Assembly: GCA_002379985.1 (NCBI GenBank)
Contig: DFVG01000033.1
Span: 1 to 44,544, forward strand
Length of the DNA stretch: 44,544 bases
Direction of reading: 5' to 3'
Source of the DNA: Flavobacteriaceae bacterium UBA4166
GTDB taxonomy: Bacteria; Bacteroidota; Bacteroidia; Flavobacteriales; Flavobacteriaceae
The notes beneath the pieces are model-generated. The model worked only from the letters and a program-made list of their open reading frames with translations, searched no databases and was not told where the DNA came from. Every line of letters starts with the position of its first letter. Positions within the stretch are counted from its first letter, which is position 1. The position numbers and the translations under genes were made by a program. This document shows positions 1-8,625 of the stretch, in pieces.

Positions 1-27
1 TTTACAAAGAAAAAATATAATTGAAAT

Positions 28-936
28 CTATTTGATTATTTTCAAGGTTTTTGTCGCACCGTCGATCACTACTTGCGCTAAGTAGATTCCAGAAGGAAGC
101 GCACTGGTATCAATAGATGGGTTCGCTCGTTGCGGTTGCACTTGAAGTATTTGTTTTCCTAACACATCGTAAAAGGTAACACGCTCCACAATACGTTGCT
201 GCGTAGCGATCGTCAATTCATTCTGAACCGGATTAGGATAGGCGCTGATCGCATTGATGTTAAAATCATCTACACCAAGCACTGTCGTTTCAAAAACGGC
301 GTCATCGATGTAATAACGATTGCTTTCTCCACCCCCTTCATTTGAGTAGAAATTGATGGCTCCCAATTGGTTCCCAGTGTAAGGTGTAGTAGCGATAAGA
401 ACTCCGTCTATTGTTAACCGCGCTATAAGATTATCTAGATCGGCAATAAATTCTACCTCGAACCAAGTTTCCACAGGGTATGATCCGGTGCCTAAAATAG
501 ATCCGGGCCCTTGGGTGTCGGGATCAGCATCGTAGAAAATAACAACACCGGGTGAACTGCCTCCTTCATTAAGCGTAACATGAAAATTCCATTGAATGCC
601 TGGCGATTCCTCATTTTGAACATTAAAATAACCTTATTTTCCAGAAGGAATGTACATCATAAAAGTGAGCCCCCACGTATCAGAGGTTTTATCCCCTAAC
701 TTCAAGAGGCCGTCAATAACACCACCTTCCGCAATTAGTACAGAGTTGTTCCCTGAATTTGATTGCTCATCGGTGACAGAAATATCGTCTGCCGTTCCGG
801 GAGTTTCATCCCAACTATCCCATGGATAAGTGTTTAAAGGCCCCACTGGGTATCCTTCAATATCATCAGTAAATTGTGCATTGACCGATACAGTTAAGAG
901 CAGAACAATTGCAAGTAATACGTAGTTGTTTTTCAT
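28..936 (-). pseudogene. T9SS type A sorting-domain protein interrupted by one in-frame stop
   Basis: A single reading frame runs from ATG at 936 to TAG at 28, broken only by a TAA at 636-634. The first part (100 codons) has a signal peptide (MKNNYVLLAIV... ending VNAQ) and the start of a concanavalin-like domain. After the TAA the same frame stays open and continues GYFNVQNEESPG, so no base is gained or lost. The last 80 or so residues are a typical Por secretion-system C-terminal domain (AYPNPVQNEL, then YDVLGKQIL, then LPSGIYLAQV, ending KTLKIIK), which directs export by type IX secretion and surface anchoring. A single G-to-T change from GAA would explain the TAA. If real, the product is secreted as a fragment without the sorting signal. 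The alternatives are a sequencing error or stop readthrough. An imperfect -7 element TATCTTTA lies about 40 bases upstream of the start. Confidence 0.8.
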
Positions 937-1031
937 AAGAATTTGATTTAATGCTAATTAAAGATACAAAAAAAGCTGTTGCCTTCACTAAAAATGTATA
1001 ATCCCATAGTTTTTTTGGGACGTATCTAGTG

Positions 1032-1060
1032 ATTGCTTCAATACGTTTTTCGTAAATTTG
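1032..1060 (+). promoter_or_regulatory. Bacteroidota-type promoter of icmF
   Basis: ATTG at 1032-1035 is followed after 17 bases by TAAATTTG at 1053-1060, a full match to the Bacteroidota -7 consensus TAnnTTTG. Transcription would start a few bases downstream, so the translation start must be the ATG at 1088 rather than the upstream in-frame TTG at 1058, which lies inside the promoter. Confidence 0.7.
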
Positions 1061-1087
1061 TGGAAGTATTTTATAGCTTTTTTATCA

Positions 1088-4000
1088 ATGCAACAACAAT
1101 CACCTTATATCCCTAAAAATAAAGTAAGAATCGTCACTGCGGCCTCTCTTTTCGACGGTCATGATGCGGCTATCAATATCATGCGTCGAATAATCCAATC
1201 CACGGGTGTGGAGGTGATTCATTTAGGACATGATAGAAGTGTAGAGGAAGTAGTAAATACGGCCATCCAAGAAGATGCTAATGCCATTGCTATGACGTCG
1301 TATCAAGGAGGTCACAACGAGTATTTTAAATATATGTACGATCTCTTGAAGGAGAAAGGCGCCGACCATATCAAGATTTTTGGTGGCGGAGGCGGTGTTA
1401 TTTTGCCTTCGGAAATCAAAGAGCTCATGGACTATGGGATCACGCGTATCTATTCGCCGGATGACGGTAGAGAAATGGGACTTCAAGGGATGATCAATGA
1501 TCTGGTGGAGCAATCCGATTTTCCGCTCGGCGAACAATTGAACGGTGAAGTGGAAGCCTTGTCGGAAAAACGCCCCGGAGCCATCGCACGAATTATTTCT
1601 GCGGCTGAAAACTTTCCGGAAGTTGCCAAAGAAGCCCTTCAGCAAATACACAAAAAGAACAAGCAAAGCCTAACACCGGTTTTGGGGATCACAGGAACAG
1701 GAGGCGCCGGTAAATCGTCATTGGTGGATGAATTGGTGCGTCGTTTTTTGGTAGATTTTCCTGAAAAAACGATCGGACTAATCTCTGTGGATCCTTCTAA
1801 ACGGAAAACTGGCGGTGCCTTGCTGGGAGATCGTATTCGGATGAACGCGATAAATTCTTCTCGCGTTTACATGCGTAGCCTGGCGACACGACAAAGTAAT
1901 CTGGCGCTCTCAAAGTATGTTTCCGAAGCGGTAGAAGTACTCAAAGCGGCACAATACGATCTTATAATCTTAGAAACGTCCGGTATTGGGCAAAGCGATA
2001 CCGAGATCTTAGATCACAGTGATGTAAGCTTGTATGTAATGACGCCCGAATTTGGGGCTGCCACCCAACTAGAAAAGATCGATATGTTAGATTTTGCCGA
2101 TCTGGTTGCGATCAATAAATTTGATAAGCGCGGGGCACAGGACGCCTTACGGGATGTCAAAAAGCAATACATGCGAAATCACCAATTGTGGGATACCCCT
2201 CAAGAGAAACTACCCGTTTACGGCACCATCGCTTCTCAATTCAACGATCCGGGCATGAACCGCCTTTACAAAGAGGTGATGGACCTTATCAATGAAAAGA
2301 CAAAATCAAAGCTCGAAAGTAGTTATGCCATCAGTGATGAAATGTCGGAAAAGATTTTTGTCATTCCGCCGGCGCGAACGCGATATCTTTCAGAAATAGC
2401 AGAAAACAATAGAAGTTATGACGCTACTGCGGAAAAACAGGTTGCCGTGGCGCAAAAACTCTACGGTATCTATAAAACTATAGAAACGGTAACCGATAAA
2501 AGTCCGGAGCTAGATAAGACCGGATTGGTAAACGAATCTATTTCCGAAGCGAATAACAGTAAAGAATTGATCAAATTGCTCATCGCCGAATTCGATCGGG
2601 TAAAAATGGATCTCGACCCCTATAATTGGGAAGTTATTGTTGGTTGGGCCGATAAAGTTGATCGATATCGCCAACCCATATACTCCTTCAAAGTTCGCGA
2701 CAAAGAAATTAAAATTGAAACGCATACCGAATCACTTTCGCATACCCAGATCCCAAAAGTAGCTTTACCAAAATATGAGGCGTGGGGTGATGTTTTGAAG
2801 TGGGTGCTACAAGAAAATGTACCGGGCGAATTTCCGTACACCGCCGGATTATATCCTTTCAAACGCACGGGAGAAGACCCTACGCGAATGTTTGCCGGAG
2901 AAGGAGGTCCTGAACGTACTAACAGGAGATTTCATTACGTGAGCTTGGACATGCCGGCAAAACGTCTTTCTACGGCTTTCGATAGTGTGACCTTGTATGG
3001 AAACGACCCGGATCATCGTCCCGATATCTACGGAAAGATAGGAAACGCAGGAGTTTCTATTTGTTGTTTGGACGATGCGAAAAAACTTTACAGTGGCTTT
3101 GATCTAAGTGACCCGATGACTTCTGTAAGTATGACGATCAATGGGCCGGCACCGATGTTGCTAGGATTCTTTATGAACGCAGCCATCGATCAGAATTGTG
3201 AAAAGTACATTAAAGAGAACGTGTTAGAAAAGGAGATTGACACAAAGATCAACGCGCTATATGAGAAAAAGGGAGAGAAGCGGCCCACGTATCTCGGCGA
3301 GCTTCCGGAAGGTAATGACGGACTCGGTTTGATGCTACTCGGGGTGACAGGAGATCAAGTGCTTCCGAAAGAAGTCTACGAAGAGATCAAGGCAAAGACC
3401 CTCCAACAGGTGCGAGGTACGGTTCAAGCAGATATTCTCAAAGAAGACCAAGCGCAAAATACCTGCATCTTTTCCACAGAATTTGCCCTTCGCCTTATGG
3501 GTGACGTGCAAGAGTATTTTATCGAAAAGAAAGTTCGAAATTTCTATTCGGTTTCTATTAGCGGTTACCATATAGCCGAAGCTGGAGCGAACCCTATTTC
3601 GCAGTTGGCCTTTACACTTGCCAATGGGTTTACGTATGTAGAGTATTATTTGTCTCGAGGGATGGATATTAATAAATTCGGACCCAACCTTTCTTTCTTT
3701 TTCAGTAATGGAATCGACCCCGAATACGCCGTTATAGGCCGTGTGGCACGGCGGATCTGGTCGAAAGCGCTAAAACACAAATATGGCGCTAATCCACGGG
3801 CGCAAATGTTGAAGTATCACATTCAAACTTCGGGTCGCTCGCTGCACGCGCAGGAAATCGACTTTAATGATATTCGAACTACCCTTCAGGCCTTGTACGC
3901 GATCTACGACAATTGTAATTCGCTACACACCAATGCTTATGATGAAGCGATCACTACGCCCACCGAAGAGAGCGTGCGTCGGGCTATGGCTATTCAGTTA

Positions 4001-4513
4001 ATTATCAATAAGGAATTAGGATTAGCTAAAAATGAAAACCCGATTCAAGGTGCTTTTATTATTGAAGAACTAACCGATCTCGTAGAAGAAGCGGTATTAC
4101 TTGAATTCGATCGTCTTACGGAACGCGGAGGCGTCTTAGGAGCCATGGAAACGATGTACCAACGAAGTAAGATTCAGGAGGAAAGTTTATATTATGAAAC
4201 CCTGAAACATACAGGTGAGTTTCCCATCATCGGCGTCAATACATTCTTGAGCAGTAAAGGATCTCCTACCATTCTTCCGAAGGAAGTCATACGCGCAACC
4301 GAAGAAGAAAAGCAATCACAGATTGAAACCTTAGAAAAACTTCATAAAACCTACGAAGATCGTGCAGATGCTGCTATCGAGGAAGTGCAAAAAGCAGCCA
4401 TTCAGAATGAAAACATTTTTGAACAACTGATGGAAGCGACTAAAGTTTGTTCGCTAGGGCAAATCACTCAAGCATTGTTTGAAGTAGGCGGACAGTACCG
4501 AAGAAACATGTAG
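1088..4513 (+). CDS. icmF: Fused isobutyryl-CoA mutase (B12 domain - MeaB-like GTPase - mutase)
   Basis: A cobalamin-dependent acyl-CoA mutase with its own G-protein chaperone, 1141 residues from the ATG at 1088. Domains in order: the B12-binding domain (residues 10-145) with D23-G-H25-D-A-A, where His25 would be the cobalt ligand; a MeaB-like GTPase (about 195-430) with P-loop G203-T-G-G-A-G-K209-S and an NKFDKRG motif; a linker; and the (beta/alpha)8 mutase barrel (about 560-1141) with YPFKRTGEDPTRMFAGEG. This B12-GTPase-barrel order and the RTGEDPTRMF motif are typical of IcmF, which interconverts isobutyryl- and n-butyryl-CoA, and separate it from methylmalonyl-CoA mutase, whose barrel precedes its B12 domain. 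Substrate range cannot be read from sequence; automated annotation often says methylmalonyl-CoA mutase. No frameshift or missing motif was seen. The next gene starts 32 bases later. Confidence 0.93.
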   Translation: MQQQSPYIPKNKVRIVTAASLFDGHDAAINIMRRIIQSTGVEVIHLGHDRSVEEVVNTAIQEDANAIAMTSYQGGHNEYFKYMYDLLKEKGADHIKIFGGGGGVILPSEIKELMDYGITRIYSPDDGREMGLQGMINDLVEQSDFPLGEQLNGEVEALSEKRPGAIARIISAAENFPEVAKEALQQIHKKNKQSLTPVLGITGTGGAGKSSLVDELVRRFLVDFPEKTIGLISVDPSKRKTGGALLGDRIRMNAINSSRVYMRSLATRQSNLALSKYVSEAVEVLKAAQYDLIILETSGIGQSDTEILDHSDVSLYVMTPEFGAATQLEKIDMLDFADLVAINKFDKRGAQDALRDVKKQYMRNHQLWDTPQEKLPVYGTIASQFNDPGMNRLYKEVMDLINEKTKSKLESSYAISDEMSEKIFVIPPARTRYLSEIAENNRSYDATAEKQVAVAQKLYGIYKTIETVTDKSPELDKTGLVNESISEANNSKELIKLLIAEFDRVKMDLDPYNWEVIVGWADKVDRYRQPIYSFKVRDKEIKIETHTESLSHTQIPKVALPKYEAWGDVLKWVLQENVPGEFPYTAGLYPFKRTGEDPTRMFAGEGGPERTNRRFHYVSLDMPAKRLSTAFDSVTLYGNDPDHRPDIYGKIGNAGVSICCLDDAKKLYSGFDLSDPMTSVSMTINGPAPMLLGFFMNAAIDQNCEKYIKENVLEKEIDTKINALYEKKGEKRPTYLGELPEGNDGLGLMLLGVTGDQVLPKEVYEEIKAKTLQQVRGTVQADILKEDQAQNTCIFSTEFALRLMGDVQEYFIEKKVRNFYSVSISGYHIAEAGANPISQLAFTLANGFTYVEYYLSRGMDINKFGPNLSFFFSNGIDPEYAVIGRVARRIWSKALKHKYGANPRAQMLKYHIQTSGRSLHAQEIDFNDIRTTLQALYAIYDNCNSLHTNAYDEAITTPTEESVRRAMAIQLIINKELGLAKNENPIQGAFIIEELTDLVEEAVLLEFDRLTERGGVLGAMETMYQRSKIQEESLYYETLKHTGEFPIIGVNTFLSSKGSPTILPKEVIRATEEEKQSQIETLEKLHKTYEDRADAAIEEVQKAAIQNENIFEQLMEATKVCSLGQITQALFEVGGQYRRNM

Positions 4514-4545
4514 ACGATCGCGCTATAATTGCTACCTTTAGCAAC

Positions 4546-5673
4546 ATGGAATCCGTGTTGACGACGATCGAATATTCTGTGACAGCCATTGTTTGCATCT
4601 TATCGGCAGTGGTCATACAGCGTATTTATCTCAAGGAAAGAAAGAGAGGAAGCTCAGTGAAAACTACCGCAGGAATCAAATGGTTTGGATGGGCTATTTG
4701 GGCATGGGGAATCGGAGGGCTTATCAATTTGCTGTTATTGGCAGTGTTGTCATTCAATGCGAGTGACAAGACGGTGATCTTTTGGGGATTAGCGGTCTCA
4801 TTGGCCAATTCGTTGTTTATCTTATTATCACTTCCCTCCATCGAATATGAAGGAAAAAGAGGCTGGGTAGTCAGTATGGTCACTCGTTTTCAACCACGAG
4901 AATTTATCGGACTGTATGCTGTTATCCTCACCATGATTGGCTTTGTATTTATCGTAAGTTCTTACAGTAACACGGCTATTAGTAATCATTTTATTTGGTT
5001 GATCGACATTCCTATTTCCATTATCGTGGCCATCTCCTTATTTATAGAACTAAATAAGGCTTTTATCGCACGACAGATGAAATTCATGTTGCTACCTACA
5101 AGCATCCTATTCTTCTTGATCCTTGTGGCAGTGACACATCGTATTATTCCGCAAGATCAAGCGATTGCGTATGTAGATCAAGAGTTTTGGCGATTGTTAG
5201 GGAGCATTACCGCGATCTCTTTTAAGTTTTTATTCATTTTGCTTTTTTCCATTTTACTCTATAGTTGGAAATTCCTTTCGGAAAATGAAATGCATCAAAG
5301 CAGAACTCAGGAGTTATTAGACACTACGGAAGCAATGACAGTGCAGTTGCAAAAAGCTAAATCGGCTGAAAAAGAATACCTTGCTACCATTCAGCAATTG
5401 GAAGACCGTTTACAAATCCTACAAGAGGCACAACAGATCAATTTATCAGAGCGGCAAAAGGAAGTATTGGCAAACCTAGCTGCTTTTGGAGCATCTGCAT
5501 CGTACACTGATGTCGCCAACGCCATGCATATTAGTGTGGACGGTTTTCAAACGCATATTCATCAAATTAAGAAACAACTTCAGATCAGCGGAGCAGGAGG
5601 GAAGGAGCAACTCATCAAGTTTGCCATGACCAATGATTATCTTCGTTTCGCTACGGTATCTCCTCCTAAATAA
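4546..5673 (+). CDS. Seven-helix membrane protein with C-terminal LuxR-type helix-turn-helix
   Basis: A 375-residue protein with about seven hydrophobic helices in residues 5-240, a charged coiled-coil stretch at about 245-300, and a LuxR/GerE-like DNA-binding domain at about 303-362 (LSERQKEVLANLAAFG, then YTDVANAMHISVDGFQTHIHQIKKQL). This is a one-component regulator layout in which the membrane part would sense a signal and the coiled coil would dimerise the DNA-binding head. No ligand can be inferred. The ATG at 4546 is preceded by TACCTTTA, one base off the -7 consensus and close to the start, so the gene may have its own promoter and a very short leader. It may instead be read through from icmF 32 bases upstream. 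Confidence 0.75.
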   Translation: MESVLTTIEYSVTAIVCILSAVVIQRIYLKERKRGSSVKTTAGIKWFGWAIWAWGIGGLINLLLLAVLSFNASDKTVIFWGLAVSLANSLFILLSLPSIEYEGKRGWVVSMVTRFQPREFIGLYAVILTMIGFVFIVSSYSNTAISNHFIWLIDIPISIIVAISLFIELNKAFIARQMKFMLLPTSILFFLILVAVTHRIIPQDQAIAYVDQEFWRLLGSITAISFKFLFILLFSILLYSWKFLSENEMHQSRTQELLDTTEAMTVQLQKAKSAEKEYLATIQQLEDRLQILQEAQQINLSERQKEVLANLAAFGASASYTDVANAMHISVDGFQTHIHQIKKQLQISGAGGKEQLIKFAMTNDYLRFATVSPPK

Positions 5674-5768
5674 ACGCATGGTTAACCATATGGTTGCCTA
5701 ATTTAAACCTTGTGTAACCTTGTAGAAAAGTCCGCTTAAGAGCAAATTGTCATTCAAAACACAACATC

Positions 5769-7307
5769 ATGAATGCTATTGCTCCAACGATCGATCAACA
5801 GATAAATACGTATTTCGATGCCGCCACGGGCTGGTTTGTCGATGCTATCTTCGCTGAAATTCCTATTACCTCATCCGTTGGAATCCCATGGGTATTGCTG
5901 GTGCTATTATTTGGCGCCGGATATTTTACCCTGTATTACCGTTTTGTGAATTTCCGACATTTTTTAACTGCCATTCGCGTCGTCCGTGGAAATTATGACG
6001 ATCTCGAAAAAGAAGATCATGTAGCAGTCTCAGATTCCGTCGCCACCGTTTCAGGAGATAACCCGGATACCATTCGTGTAGAAGGCACCGGTGAAGTGAG
6101 TCATTTTCAGGCATTAACCGCAGCCATTTCTGCCACGGTGGGATTAGGAAATATTGCCGGAGTAGCTATTGCGTTATCTATCGGCGGACCCGGAGCAACG
6201 CTGTGGATGGTGTTGGTTGGTTTGTTAGGCATGTCTTCCAAATTTGTAGAATGTACTCTTGGGGTGGCCTATCGTGAAGTCGATTCAAAAGGCACCATTT
6301 TTGGCGGTCCTATGTACTATTTGAAAAAAGGGTTGCAACAAAAAGGGTTGCGACGTCTTGGGAAGGTGCTATCGGTGGTGTTTGCCATCATGTGTATTGG
6401 CGGCTCCTTTGGAGGGGGCAATATGTTTCAAGTAAATCAAGCTTTTAAACTTTTTGAATATGTCACCGGAGGAAGTGAAAGTTTTGTTCATGGATTAGGC
6501 TGGGTATTCGGTGTGGTGATGGCCATACTTGTTGGGATCGTGATCATTGGCGGGATTAAAAAAATTGCGAAGGTTACTGATAAGATCGTTCCCTTTATGG
6601 TGGTCATGTACATTCTCGCGGTGATCGTAGTTTTAGGTATGAATGCTGAAGCCATACCGGCTGCTTTCAATGCCATTTGGGAGGGTGCCTTTCAACCTCA
6701 AGGTGTTGTAGGTGGATTTATTGGAGTTCTGATTCAAGGCTTCAAACGCGCTGCTTTCAGTAACGAAGCAGGAATAGGAAGTGCTTCCATAGCACACAGC
6801 GCTGTAAAAACACAACATCCTGCCAGCGAAGGATTGGTGGCCTTATTAGAGCCATTTATCGATACGGTAGTGATTTGTACAATGACAGCCTTGGTGCTTA
6901 TCATTACCGGGCAGATAGTTCCCGGAACGACCTTGACCAATGAAGAGGGTGTTATTTTGACTGCAACTGCCCTTGAAACAGGTATTTCTTGGTTTCCTTA
7001 TTTGTTATCGTTTGCGGTGATTCTCTTTGCGTTTTCTTCCATGATCTCTTGGTCCTATTATGGATATCAGGCATGGAGTTATCTCTTCGGAAGGGCAAAG
7101 CGCACAGAATATATCTACAAAACCTTGTTTTGTATGTTCACGATCGTAGGAGCCGCTGCTACCTTAGGCGCAGTCACCGATTTTAGTGATGCTATGATTT
7201 TCGCTATGCTGGTGCCGAATATGATCGGGATCTTTTTGCTTCGGAAAAAAGTTCGAGAAGAACTGCGTCGCTATCTGAAATTGATACGTTCGCAGCTTAC
7301 AAGGTAA
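5769..7307 (+). CDS. Alanine or glycine:cation symporter (AGCS family)
   Basis: A 512-residue inner-membrane sodium- or proton-coupled importer of alanine or glycine (AlsT/DagA/AgcS family). Family signatures are clear: VGLGNIAGVAIALSIGGPGA at about residue 125, the FVECTLGVAYRE helix, GGPMYYLKKGL, and FSNEAGIGSASIAHSAVK at about 330. Ten or more membrane helices are present. A hydrophilic insert of some 30 residues (about 80-110, EKEDHVAVSDSVATVSGDNP) sits between the first helix block and the signature helix. The start is an ATG shortly after TAACCTTG, a near match to the -7 element. The 3' end overlaps the convergent next gene by 11 bases. An Lrp/AsnC regulator lies close by and could respond to amino acids, but nothing in the sequence links the two directly. 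Confidence 0.92.
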   Translation: MNAIAPTIDQQINTYFDAATGWFVDAIFAEIPITSSVGIPWVLLVLLFGAGYFTLYYRFVNFRHFLTAIRVVRGNYDDLEKEDHVAVSDSVATVSGDNPDTIRVEGTGEVSHFQALTAAISATVGLGNIAGVAIALSIGGPGATLWMVLVGLLGMSSKFVECTLGVAYREVDSKGTIFGGPMYYLKKGLQQKGLRRLGKVLSVVFAIMCIGGSFGGGNMFQVNQAFKLFEYVTGGSESFVHGLGWVFGVVMAILVGIVIIGGIKKIAKVTDKIVPFMVVMYILAVIVVLGMNAEAIPAAFNAIWEGAFQPQGVVGGFIGVLIQGFKRAAFSNEAGIGSASIAHSAVKTQHPASEGLVALLEPFIDTVVICTMTALVLIITGQIVPGTTLTNEEGVILTATALETGISWFPYLLSFAVILFAFSSMISWSYYGYQAWSYLFGRAKRTEYIYKTLFCMFTIVGAAATLGAVTDFSDAMIFAMLVPNMIGIFLLRKKVREELRRYLKLIRSQLTR

Positions 7308-7692
7308 GCATCCAATGGCGTTGTAGCTTTCGGAATTTTTTTAATTCATTCCGAAGGATCGGAATAAAATCTTTTCCGTTACTATTGATAAGTTCCAAAC
7401 GCTCACAATTGCGATACAACCTATTGGCCAATCGTGTCACGGAAGCAGCATAGGTATGTTTCTTATCGGAATGACGCCAGCGCTCCGCTTTCATGATCTC
7501 AGGCACTAGTGAAACCGACTGCTGTACGATGTCGCCCGCAACATATACATAGGCATGTTCTTTACCGTCCTTCTCCAGTCGATTGACATCTTCCATAAGA
7601 TAATGAGAGATATTTTTGGATAAGGTAAAGATTTCCATAGCCTTCTCATAGAGAGGGGAGTGCGCTTTCGAAGTTGAAATAGAAGCGTTCAT
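7297..7692 (-). CDS. Small helical protein, distant four-helix-bundle type
   Basis: A 131-residue protein without signal peptide or membrane segment, almost all predicted helix. The pattern PLYEKAMEIFTLSKNI, then DIVQQSVSLVPEIMKAE, then RLANRLYRNCERLE resembles four-helix-bundle proteins of the 23S-intervening-sequence/Avd type, but the match is loose and I cannot assign a function. The ATG at 7692 is preferred over an in-frame TTG at 7704 because good promoter elements lie just upstream. It is transcribed away from the Lrp/AsnC gene and overlaps the 3' end of the AGCS gene by 11 bases. No terminator separates the two convergent genes. Confidence 0.65.
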   Translation of the reverse strand: MNASISTSKAHSPLYEKAMEIFTLSKNISHYLMEDVNRLEKDGKEHAYVYVAGDIVQQSVSLVPEIMKAERWRHSDKKHTYAASVTRLANRLYRNCERLELINSNGKDFIPILRNELKKFRKLQRHWMLTL

Positions 7693-7711
7693 TTTTTCTA
7701 GCAATTTTACT

Positions 7712-7727
7712 CAAATTTACAAAGCTA
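7712..7727 (-). promoter_or_regulatory. Two abutting -7 elements for the four-helix gene
   Basis: Read on the minus strand, TAGCTTTG (7727-7720) is followed directly by TAAATTTG (7719-7712). Both match TAnnTTTG fully, and they lie 20-35 bases ahead of the ATG at 7692. No clear -33 TTG was found at the usual distance, so which one is used is uncertain. Confidence 0.45.
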
Positions 7728-7763
7728 TTCTTGTTTTTGTATATAATATTTAAAGCAATAAAC

Positions 7764-7771
7764 TATATTTG
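7764..7771 (+). promoter_or_regulatory. -7 element of the Lrp/AsnC regulator gene
   Basis: TATATTTG matches TAnnTTTG and lies 38 bases before the ATG at 7810. The nearest upstream TTTG (7736-7739) is 24 bases away, longer than usual. The roughly 115-base region between this gene and the divergent four-helix gene is very A/T-rich, and Lrp-type regulators often bind their own promoter. Confidence 0.45.
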
Positions 7772-7809
7772 ATTTAGCTTTTAATGTAAAATGATAAAAT
7801 ATTTTAAAA

Positions 7810-8247
7810 ATGAAGATAGACCGACTTAATTGGAGCATTTTAGCATGTCTTCAGAAAAATGCCAGGCAGTCTAATACGGCGATAGGAAAGCACGTGGGCA
7901 TCAGTTCAGCAGCTGTGGGAGAGCGAATTAAAAAGATGGAAGATGCCGGTGTCATCGATGGGTACTTTACGCAAATCTCCCATACAAATGCCGGTTATCA
8001 ATTGCAGGCCATCATTACCATTCGTGCCTTTATGGGAAAATTAAAACCATTCTTGTTGAAGGTTCAATCCTACAAGGAAGTGGTCAACTGCTATCGAGTG
8101 ACAGGAAACGAGAACATCGTCATGGAAGTAGTGCTGAAAAACCAGAAACATTTGGAATCCTTTATTGATGAACTGATCGTGTACGGAGAAACAAAAACAC
8201 AGATCGTACTATCACAAGTGGTCGGTAATAATCCGGTTCGACCCTAA
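7810..8247 (+). CDS. Lrp/AsnC family transcriptional regulator
   Basis: A 145-residue cytoplasmic regulator. The N-terminal winged helix (residues 1-60: DRLNWSILACLQKNARQSNTAI, then VGISSAAVGERIKKMEDAGVI) and the C-terminal RAM/AsnC ligand-binding domain (about 68-140, ending with the ETKTQIVLSQVV strand) are both complete. Members of this family form octamers or dimers, sense amino acids and control their transport or metabolism. The adjacent AGCS symporter makes alanine or glycine a plausible signal, as inference only. The gene is divergent from the four-helix gene and probably autoregulated. Confidence 0.9.
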   Translation: MKIDRLNWSILACLQKNARQSNTAIGKHVGISSAAVGERIKKMEDAGVIDGYFTQISHTNAGYQLQAIITIRAFMGKLKPFLLKVQSYKEVVNCYRVTGNENIVMEVVLKNQKHLESFIDELIVYGETKTQIVLSQVVGNNPVRP

Positions 8248-8355
8248 TTTCTTAAAGAATATTAAGATGCGTTAAACTTATGGTAATTAAGAATTCCTTA
8301 GCGGAAGGTTGATTTTTCTAAGGCTATATTGAGGTATCAAAAAATAACACAAGCC

Positions 8356-8625
8356 ATGAAAAAATTCACTTTTACCCTATTGTTGACTACCATATTTTTA
8401 GCGATCGCCGGATTTTCCGGATATGAATTCAGCGGAGTGACCTTCTTCCGATTTGCCTTCCTGATCTCGTTTATCGGATTATTCATTTCGTGTCTGGATG
8501 CGGTAATCTTATCGCGAAGAAAACGAAGAAAAACATTTCAGCCTGAGAAAGAATTTCAAGTAGAGCCTTCTAAAGTGAAGGTGAGTCAACAACAGCATGG
8601 GGATAATCTTCCACATTCCAATTGA
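8356..8625 (+). CDS. Small two-helix membrane protein
   Basis: An 89-residue protein with hydrophobic helices at about 5-22 and 30-50, followed by a basic stretch (SRRKRRK) and a polar tail rich in Gln, Lys and Ser. By the positive-inside rule the tail is cytoplasmic. I do not recognise a family. The ATG at 8356 is preferred to an in-frame TTG at 8329. The last 56 bases overlap the 3' end of the convergent DJ-1/PfpI gene, so one of the two C-termini could be shorter in relatives. The roughly 100-base upstream gap is A/T-rich and holds only weak promoter-like sequence. Confidence 0.55.
   Translation: MKKFTFTLLLTTIFLAIAGFSGYEFSGVTFFRFAFLISFIGLFISCLDAVILSRRKRRKTFQPEKEFQVEPSKVKVSQQQHGDNLPHSN

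Noticed and set aside
937..1087. Cobalamin riboswitch ahead of the B12-dependent icmF gene
   Set aside because: The gap is only about 150 bases, shared with a divergent gene, and I see neither a B12-box nor a terminator or sequestering hairpin. A plain promoter explains it.
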